A program made the position numbers and the translations under genes. From assembly GCA_032622095.1 (NCBI GenBank), contig CP136069.1, positions 51,194,760 to 51,258,759 of the forward strand: a DNA stretch of 64,000 nucleotides. Reading direction: 5' to 3'. The notes under the pieces were generated by a model. That model saw only the letters and a list, made by a program, of their open reading frames with translations. It was not told where the DNA came from and did not search any database. Positions 57,096 through 64,000 of this stretch are shown here, piece after piece; the first letter of the stretch is position 1; each line of letters begins with the position of its first letter. Origin of the DNA: Siphonodentalium dalli. Lineage: Eukaryota; Mollusca; Scaphopoda; Gadilida; Siphonodentaliidae.

Positions 57096-58907
57096 TCATT
57101 GGTATAGGATCTCATTAGTTTCTGGTATAGCGTACCAGTGGTCGTTTTATAATATTAATTCGGATTATAAAGAATATTAAAATATAGACAATATCTTGTT
57201 CTTATACCGGTCATAAATATCGCGTAAATTCCCTATTATTGTCATGGTGGTACTGTGTGTTATGTAAAGAAACGACATGTTATGCAAACAAACAGCACGT
57301 AAATGTACGTGATAAGCAAAACACTCAACACCGGAGAGACTCCACTAAGTGAACTTTGGTTAGAAATACCACCAAGTTGTTTACAACATACTGGTATAGC
57401 GTTTGCTAATCATCGCCACTCAAGATATCGGTGTTAAATGGTCAACGGGAATCACTCTCCTAAAAAACATGGAACGGTGTTGAGTAATTTGCTTATCGAT
57501 CACTATTTACGTGCTGTATATAAACAAATGCTCGGCTTTCACAAATTGTGTTTTGTGGATAATATCGCATTCACTATCATTATACTAAACTATTAGTTTA
57601 TTTTTTAGGTAATGTTCATAATTTGGTAAGGCCAAACAAAAAAAGATTGTATGTTTCCGATAACGGAGTGAAAATATTAGGGTAGGTACTAGGTAGGTAG
57701 GGAAATTGTTTTTTTTAATTTTATTTTGATATTTTTTATCCAGCTGCAGAAATATTGAATTACCTCGACCGAAGTGACATAAAATGCCAACTTGTGTTGT
57801 GGGGAAAGTATTACTTGATAAACACAGTGGAAATAAACATTAAGATTGATGAAAGATCAAACTTACTTCATGCTTAAGTATGTTATTTATTATTCACATA
57901 CCACATTTTCATAAATTTGGCTATAAACTTGGTACGAATTGATGTCACTAACTTTTATAAGAATTTTACCCATAATACCGCCATTATACCTTACTTGTAT
58001 TGTGACGACTACATCCCATTGTCTGGAGGTAGCCAGTACACCCAACCTAGCATGCCTGGTTGTTGGAAACAGTAGCTGTACCCCTAACATATGTGGTGAT
58101 AACCTCTATACATGTATATATACAGATACACACACCATGTCTGTTGATAGTGACCTACCGGTACTCTCGGGCTCCAAATAAAAGTTCAGGCCCAAATAAT
58201 AGTGCAGGGGAAAAATTCCATTAAAAGTTAATAATAGCACAGTGGAAACTCTGAGCAAAACATCAACTATAGTTAAAAAAATTATAGTACATGTAGATCA
58301 AGCATAGGAATCAACATAGTATGTGTCATGTAGTGTTTTATTCAATATTTAAATGTTCACATGTATGCCATATATTTGAATATGTACATGCATAAAGTTA
58401 TAAGCTCATCAATTTGGTATCAGAATCATATAGAAATCTTGAGTTTGTGCTGATTTCAATTTTCATAGCCTCAAAATTAATAAACTTGCAGACTCAAATA
58501 AGCACTGTGCAGGGAGAAAATTTTCCAAGAAAATAATAAATGTGCGTGCATGTTAATTTGGAACCCATGAGTATGTTCCATAAGTCCCAAGCAAAGCATA
58601 CAGGTAAAGCAGGCATGAGATCCACTCTCATAAAATTAAAATTGAAAAATTAATGCCCATCAATCAATAACCCATCACACACCTGGGGCTTTTGAGACAA
58701 CTGTCACTTCATGGTCACTTTTCACAGGCATATGTTAGAAACCATGTGTTTTGCACACTATTGTTCATCAATATTTATGAGCATTAGTGGTAAAAACAGT
58801 GAAATGTTTTTGTTTTTGTTTTTTTTTAGAAAATTTGACTTTTTCTCAAAATATCAACACAAAGATTAGGGTCGGCGGGTTATTTTTAGGGTCGGGCCTA
58901 AATAACC
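57096..58907. other. Unique AT-rich spacer
   Basis: 1.8 kb with no gene recognised. TAGGGTCGGCGGG and TAGGGTCGGGCC occur as a pair near 58867 and 58888. Short frames at 57890-58181 overlap on opposite strands. Confidence 0.5.
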
Positions 58908-59200
58908 TACTAGCTGATGTGCCCGACTTCGTCCGGGCTATTTAGGGATTTCGTTGTGATCGCCTCCGTCTGGGCAGAATATACAGCGTCTGGACAAACT
59001 GTTGTTTGTTGTTGATCGGTCCAGAAACATGCCTATATCAGCAGATATGAGCGAGGTCAAGTTCAAGGTCAAGGACACGCCCATATTGTTCCCGGGATCA
59101 AAGTAGACCTACATACCAAATTCGAGTCGGATCGGTCGAGCAGTTTTCGAGTCTATAACACACATACATACACACGTACACACAGGCACAAGTTCCAATA
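58908..59200 (+). mobile_element. Retroposon-like repeat P, copy 2, microsatellite-tailed
   Basis: ACTAGCTGATGTGCCCGACT plus TCGTCCGGGC at the head, GGTCCAGAAACATGCCTAT inside, and CACATACATACACACG at the tail. Same layout as the inverted copy at 8190-8553. Confidence 0.65.
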
Positions 59201-59334
59201 TATAAAATAGATAACGAAGCCACCCGTGCCTTTAAGTATTGTAATCAACACACACAGAAAGACAGTTTTACCAGAATTGACTCCACCGCTCGTAGAAACT
59301 ACTGACCCCAACCAACTGAAAAAAAAACTTGCTA

Positions 59335-59475
59335 TGATGCACGAATCAGTTTACATTTCCTAAATTTGTGTGGATCACAAATGTGCGCTGATATGGATTC
59401 GAACCAGCTCCGTCCGCGCTGGGGAGCTAGTATTTGGCCTATTGCGTCTTAAACATTCCCGACTGAGTCACCACC
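59335..59475 (-). mobile_element. tRNA-derived SINE copy
   Basis: On the minus strand the A-box-like GGTGACTCAGTCGG (59459-59472) precedes the B-box-like GGTTCGAATCC (59395-59405), then GCGCACATTTGTGATCCACA. The spacing is tRNA-like but no cloverleaf with paired acceptor ends forms, so it is a SINE head rather than a tRNA gene. Confidence 0.6.
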
Positions 59476-59878
59476 CATTCCATACGGCCCTGACTCCCTG
59501 GAAGCCATGTGTAAATTATCGTCTTTAAGTCGTATAAGCTATGCCGCACACGTGTTTGCGCAATCATTCTACCGTATGTTTGCATGCAATCATTTATCGA
59601 ATGGCACCAGTTCAAGGTATTTAAACGACAGACACCAGCGTAAGTGCTTGCGAACTTCCGGTTGTTGTAAATCAGCCAATCGCCATTAATAGATGCCGCA
59701 ATATTACCGGTATGCGGTCGTGGTATGGCAAATGGCAATCTGTCGATTCGCTGCTAAATTGGGATCATTAGCTGATGGTTAATAACACACGGGTAGTATT
59801 GTATTGAAACCAGATGCATGAATCTATACAGGTAGTCCCAAGGTTACGTCATGCTCAATGTTTTCGAAACACATGTAT
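59476..59878. other. Unique spacer
   Basis: No gene recognised. Confidence 0.5.
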
Positions 59879-60206
59879 TTAACCCTTTCCTGACGATAGC
59901 TGCTGGTGCAGCATTAAATATCATATGCCAGTTCATTATCTTATATTTGTGAATATCCCATATAAAGGGGAATGCAATTGCTTACAATTTAGGTCAATGA
60001 AAATATTGTTAGGCCAATTTATTCCCTATGGGAGACTCGCATGTATAAGAGAATGCACTGGCTTGCAAATTCAAGGTAAATATTGTTAGGCTAATGTATA
60101 CTCTTATATATGCGAGGCTCCTTATGGGAGACTCGGATATATAAGACAATGCATTGGCACAGGGTTTTCGCAAAATTTCAGGAAGATTCAGTCATGGAAG
60201 GGTTAA
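59879..60206 (+). mobile_element. TTAA MITE, subfamily B, copy 3 (complete)
   Basis: 328 bp. TTAA at 59879-59882 and 60203-60206. The left end is TTAACCCTTTCCTGACGATA; the right end, reversed, is TTAACCCTTCCATGACTGAA. Hairpin modules have the AGAGAATGC stem and a GGCTCCTTATGGGAGACTC loop. Confidence 0.85.
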
Positions 60207-60269
60207 GGACATGATGCTCGCCGATTATAGTACATAATTCTATTATATGAAGTAACATGGCTAAAACGA

Positions 60270-60375
60270 AATTAGTAAGACACAGAGTGGCGTCCAGCGA
60301 TGGTGAAGTTGGTTCTAATCCCCATATGCGCAGATTTGTGATACACGCACAGGGAAGTTAACCTGGTTCGTGTTC
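60270..60375 (+). mobile_element. tRNA-derived SINE, body fragment
   Basis: CGTCCAGCGATGG, the B-box-like GGTTCTAATCC (60311-60321) and GCGCAGATTTGTGATACACG match the copies at 31205 and 59335. Confidence 0.6.
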
Positions 60376-60654
60376 CTGGACAGACTGCAAAACTGCCAAC
60401 GCCATTTTTTTTTGGAATAATTTGCTTTAAAAATTCTTTTAAAGTGCATCTTATAGTTTCATATATTTACATTCAGTTTTCATAGCGAAAGAGCTACTAT
60501 ATACTTAACATCCCTTTTTTGTAGGTTGTAATTATTTACGAATGTACTTGTATGTTAATTGGCGTTTTATCGTGAATCAGTGCCACGTTATATATAGAAT
60601 GCATATATATGGCCTTTTACAGAACGTAGTTGTACGTATGCATGTGTATTTTCA

Positions 60655-60755
60655 AATATTTAGACCGGAGCGTCCTCGTTTGTACATAGTGTATACATGT
60701 TTTCTCATGTACCATGACTATTAGCTGAGAATAAAGCACGACTTACTTACTTACA
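60655..60755 (+). mobile_element. Possible LINE 3' end with (ACTT)n tail
   Basis: TTGTACATAGTGTATACATG, AGAATAAAGCACG and three ACTT repeats resemble the 3' end of an L2/CR1-type element. Too short to classify. Confidence 0.4.
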
Positions 60756-61143
60756 AGTTTGTCAGTTGTTATCCGGGGAGGGTGAGGGAGGTCGGTTGTT
60801 ATCCGGGTGGGTGTGTCGGGTCGGTGGTTTCTACATGTAATGGAGTGGTTTCCCGTGAAATAAATCCGCTTCATGGTCTTCCCTCCACCGGCAAAACTGA
60901 CAAAGTCGTGATATGGCCTTGCAGCTGAAACGGCGATAAACTCAAATTAACCGTAATACATAATACACAATCAATATTTAATTAGTTGAATACTCAACAT
61001 GCCATAATCAGGGGGACATTGCACCCATACCTCTCACAAGGGGAGTCTCAATCTTAGAGATAACATGATTCTGTTTAAGATCAACGGTTCGGCTTTTGTC
61101 GTCATAAAACTACATTGGCACGCTCTATACTTAATCATGCCAC
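60756..61143. other. Unique spacer
   Basis: Two GTTGTTATCCGGG words near 60767 and 60796. No gene recognised. Confidence 0.5.
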
Positions 61144-61664
61144 GAATATCCACTCTGCAGGTTAATGCCCGTATAGCTCATATTCCACCAATTCAAAACC
61201 TGGTAACTTTTTGAAGTTTGGCAGGGAACCTTATAAAGTCGAAAAATAACGTGTGAATATATTTCTTTGTTAATAGCTGTTGCTTAATAGTTTATTAATC
61301 AGGAGGCGAAGGTCCCAACTCGAGATTACATTATTATAGGGACTTTGTGGGCGATTTTTCTTTGCGCCACTGACAATCATGAAATTTCTCCATGGTAATT
61401 AATTCAATGTTTTGTTTTGTTTTTTGTTGTTGCGATATTGGCTCACTAAAGTCACAAAAAAAACCATGCAATTTCGAGCTCGGACCACCCATACTTTGAA
61501 TTAGATTATCGATGAACAAATATAAACACAGAAATATATTCTCTGACTTGTTTGTTGAATGTTATAAAGTTCCCCGTCAGAAGGGGTCAGAACATAAAAC
61601 AGTTCACAGGGTTTGTACTGGTGGTATATGATCTCTACGGGCGTTAGCCGGAGTCGAGATGCAT
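61144..61664 (+). mobile_element. Family H MITE, copy 2
   Basis: GAATATCCACTCTG and GCCCGTATAGCTCATATTCC at the left; ATCTCTACGGGCGTTAGCC at the right. It matches 28459-28969 throughout (GGGACTTTGTGGGCGATTTT, GATATTGGCTCAC, GGGGTCAGAAC). Confidence 0.75.
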
Positions 61665-61715
61665 TGCATGATCTAGCTCTATAACCGGAAACATTTAGAT
61701 CCTACCGATGAACCC

Positions 61716-61960
61716 ATTAAAGGCCCACTTAATTTTCTAACCACCAGATCACATATATAAAATATACGCCATATGATATGCCATTGAAAGAGGAAGCTCC
61801 AAAACATTGTATTGTAGACTTATCCGGTGTAATAAGCTGTGAACATGTTGTTTTTGTTGAGTTACCGACATGTTTTTGTCATCTAGATTGTAGTAAGAAG
61901 TGTATTATTTTCAATGGAGGGGGAATAACTCTATATCTATACCTTCCATTGAAAATAAAT
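61716..61960 (-). repeat. Family D fragment, inverted
   Basis: Reverse complement of the 37415-37634 type: AAAGGCCCACTTAATTTTC, GAAAGAGGAAGCTCCAAAAC and ATTTTCAATGGAGGGGGAA. Confidence 0.7.
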
Positions 61961-62189
61961 CTTTAGTTTGAATTCTATTGCATTATGGGAGTCAAAACAG
62001 GGGAATCTTTCTATGATTTCAGCTGTTTTATATTTATCAATGGGCATCTTCTGAGACACAGATATTTCAAATGGTGATGAATTATAGTATTTTAATCATA
62101 TTTTACGGCAGAGATTGTTGCTAAAACCGTATATCAAGTCACTATAAAAAATAATCGGTGACTCGAAAATTAAGGGGGCCTTTAACATG

Positions 62190-62455
62190 AGGTTTTGATT
62201 GTCAGATATCGACTATCAAAAGAAGAAGTTTTTGCCACCGAAGCTAGAATAAATTCCAGTGATATTCTCTGATAAAGAGCGTCCATCCTTTCATTTCGCA
62301 GAAGTGGTAGATAACAAACAGCGTTCTCAATTATTACCTTCTGTAATCTTTTCAACGTAAAACTGATAGATATTTTTGTGGATTTTCGCGATACGAATGC
62401 TGGAGATTGCATTAAATATTCTTTTGTTGGTAATCGGAAAGTTTTCACTAATTTG
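62190..62455 (+). repeat. Family A 3' fragment
   Basis: CATGAGGTTTTGATTGTCAG, ACAGCGTTCTCAATTATTAC and TTTTCGCGATACGAATGC match the right third of family A with many changes. Confidence 0.65.
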
Positions 62456-64000
62456 TTTATGATGATTGTTATGGTGATTGTTGTTGGTATGTAGTGGTGA
62501 TGGATATGATGGTGATGATGATGGTTATGATGATTGGTGATGGTATGTTGTGATGATGGTGATGGTATATAGTAATGGTGAGGATGATGGTTAAGATAAT
62601 TGGTTATCTTATATATTGGTGGTGCGTATGATGGTGATGATGATGGTTATGATTGGTGATGGTATGTTGTGATGATGGTGATGGTATGATGATGGTGATG
62701 GTATGATGCTTGTTATGATGATTGTAATGGTGATTGTTGTTGGTATATAGTGACGATGGATATGTTGTGATGGTGATTGTATTATAATTGGTGATGGTAT
62801 GTTGTGATGATGGGGATTGTTATGGTGATTGTTATGGTGATTGTTATGGTGATTGTTATGGTGATTGTTGTTGGTATATAGTGATGATGGATATGTTGTG
62901 ATGATGGTGATGTTTTGATGATTGGTGATGGTATGTTGTGACGATGGGGATGGTATGTGATTGGTGATGGTATGTTGTGACGATGGTGAAGGTATGATGT
63001 TTATCATGATTGTTATCGTGATTGTTGTTGGTATATAGTGACGATGGATATGTTGTGATGGTGATTGTATTATAATTGGTGATGGTATGTTGTGATGATG
63101 GGGATTGTTATGGTGATTGTTATGGTGATTGTTATGGTGATTGTTATGGTGATTTTTATGGTGATTGTTGATTGTGATTGATGATTGTGATTGGTATATG
63201 GGTTTGATGTATATGATGGTGATGGTATGATGATTATTATGATTGTTATGGTGATTGTTGTTGGTAAATAGTGATGATTGATATGTTGTGATGATGGTGA
63301 TGGTTTGATGATTGGTGATGGTATGTTGTGAAGATGGGGATGGTATGTGATTGGTGATGGTATGTTGTGACGATGGTGAAGGTATGATGTTTATCATGAT
63401 TGTTATGGTGATTGTTGTTGGTATATAGTGATGATGGATATGTTGTGACGATGGTGATGGTATGATGATTGGTGATGGTATGTTGTGATGATTGGTGATG
63501 GTATGTTGTGATGAGGGGGATGGCTATGATTGGTGATGGTATGTTGTGATGAGTGGGATGGCTATGATTGGTGATGGTATGTTGTGATGATGGGGATGGC
63601 TATGATTGTTATGATGATTGTTGTTGGTATATAGTGATGATGGATATGTTGTGATGGTGGTGATGGTATGATGATTGGTGATGGTATGCTGTGATGATGG
63701 GGGTGGTATGTTGCGATGATGGGGGTGGTTATGATGATTGTCATGGTGATTGTTGTTGGTATATAGTGATGATGGATATGTTGTGATGATGGTGATGGTA
63801 TGATTATTGGTGATGGTATGTTGTGACAATGTGATGGTATGATTATTGGTGATGGTATGTTGTGATGATGGGGATGGATATGATGATTGTTATGGTGATT
63901 GATGATTGTGATTGGTATATGGGGATGGTGTATATGATTGGTGATGGTATGTTGTGATGATGGGGATGGCTATAATGATTATTATGGTGATTGTTGATTG
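62456..64000. repeat. TGATGG/TTGTTATGG minisatellite, runs off the window
   Basis: Irregular repeats of GTGATGGTATGTTGTGATGA, GATTGTTATGGTGATTGTTG and TTGGTATATAGTGATGATGG, grouped in blocks of about 130-225 bp. Frames rich in His, Asn, Thr and Ser on the minus strand are by-products of the composition. Confidence 0.93.

Noticed and set aside
59335-59475. A tRNA gene with long variable arm
   Set aside because: A- and B-box-like words are present, but acceptor and anticodon stems do not pair; two related copies point to a SINE.
62609-63829. 262- and 101-codon His/Asn/Thr/Ser-rich minus frames
   Set aside because: They arise from the TGATGG minisatellite, with no start context, domain or unique flank.

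Overview
This window looks like intergenic or intronic DNA of an animal nuclear genome. It is AT-rich, has no long intron-less genes, no operon-like packing and no credible full-length coding sequence. It is packed with minisatellites, short non-autonomous transposons and palindromes. The repeat style, a tRNA-headed SINE, and retroposon tails of GGAC or CATA microsatellite recall marine invertebrates, perhaps a mollusc. That assignment is an inference; nothing in the window fixes the species.

Layout. 0-3.5 kb: three tandem arrays (about 72, 72 and 61 bp units). 3.8-15.2 kb: several head-to-tail copies of one dispersed repeat ('family A', about 1.3 kb), broken by a TTAA-flanked MITE (5349-5749), a GC-rich hairpin insertion (6786-7686), a solo LTR with a 4-bp target duplication (12178-12636) and a 1-kb insertion that starts with an 82-bp perfect palindrome. 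8.2-11.3 kb: retroposon-like fragments and short duplications. 15.4-18.1 kb: a roughly 515-bp tandem repeat ('family R') with insertions. 18.8-20.5 kb: a GAT/GACAGT microsatellite with one long open Asp/Ser frame. 20.5-24 kb: mostly unique, with a decayed LINE fragment. 24-34 kb: a nest of inverted-repeat elements, including a 2.2-kb structure with 590-bp arms. 34.9-36.9 kb: a 2.0-kb foldback element with a perfect 9-bp target duplication (Mutator-like). 37-42 kb: more MITEs and a long hairpin. 43.2-46.1 kb: a 56-bp satellite of about 51 copies. 46.5-48.9 kb: short TTGGAA/TTCCAA modules and a decayed exon resembling the phosphoribosylformylglycinamidine synthase amidotransferase region. 49-56.8 kb: MITEs and two long-TIR elements. 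57-62 kb: mostly unique, with SINE copies and further MITEs. 62.5-64 kb: a TGATGG-type minisatellite that runs off the end.

How the parts relate. The dominant theme is repeated insertion of hairpin-forming, TTAA-targeting elements into older repeats. Because several host repeats occur in other copies, empty target sites can be read inside the window (for the 9-bp duplication element, the solo LTR and several TTAA MITEs). The MITEs form one superfamily: different ends carry the same hairpin stem with different loops, and the spacer or one arm has sometimes been amplified into a minisatellite.

No tRNA, rRNA, CRISPR array or complete protein-coding gene could be supported. The only protein-like signals are short, broken or doubtful. 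Boundaries of repeats were read by eye and are approximate unless a target duplication fixes them.
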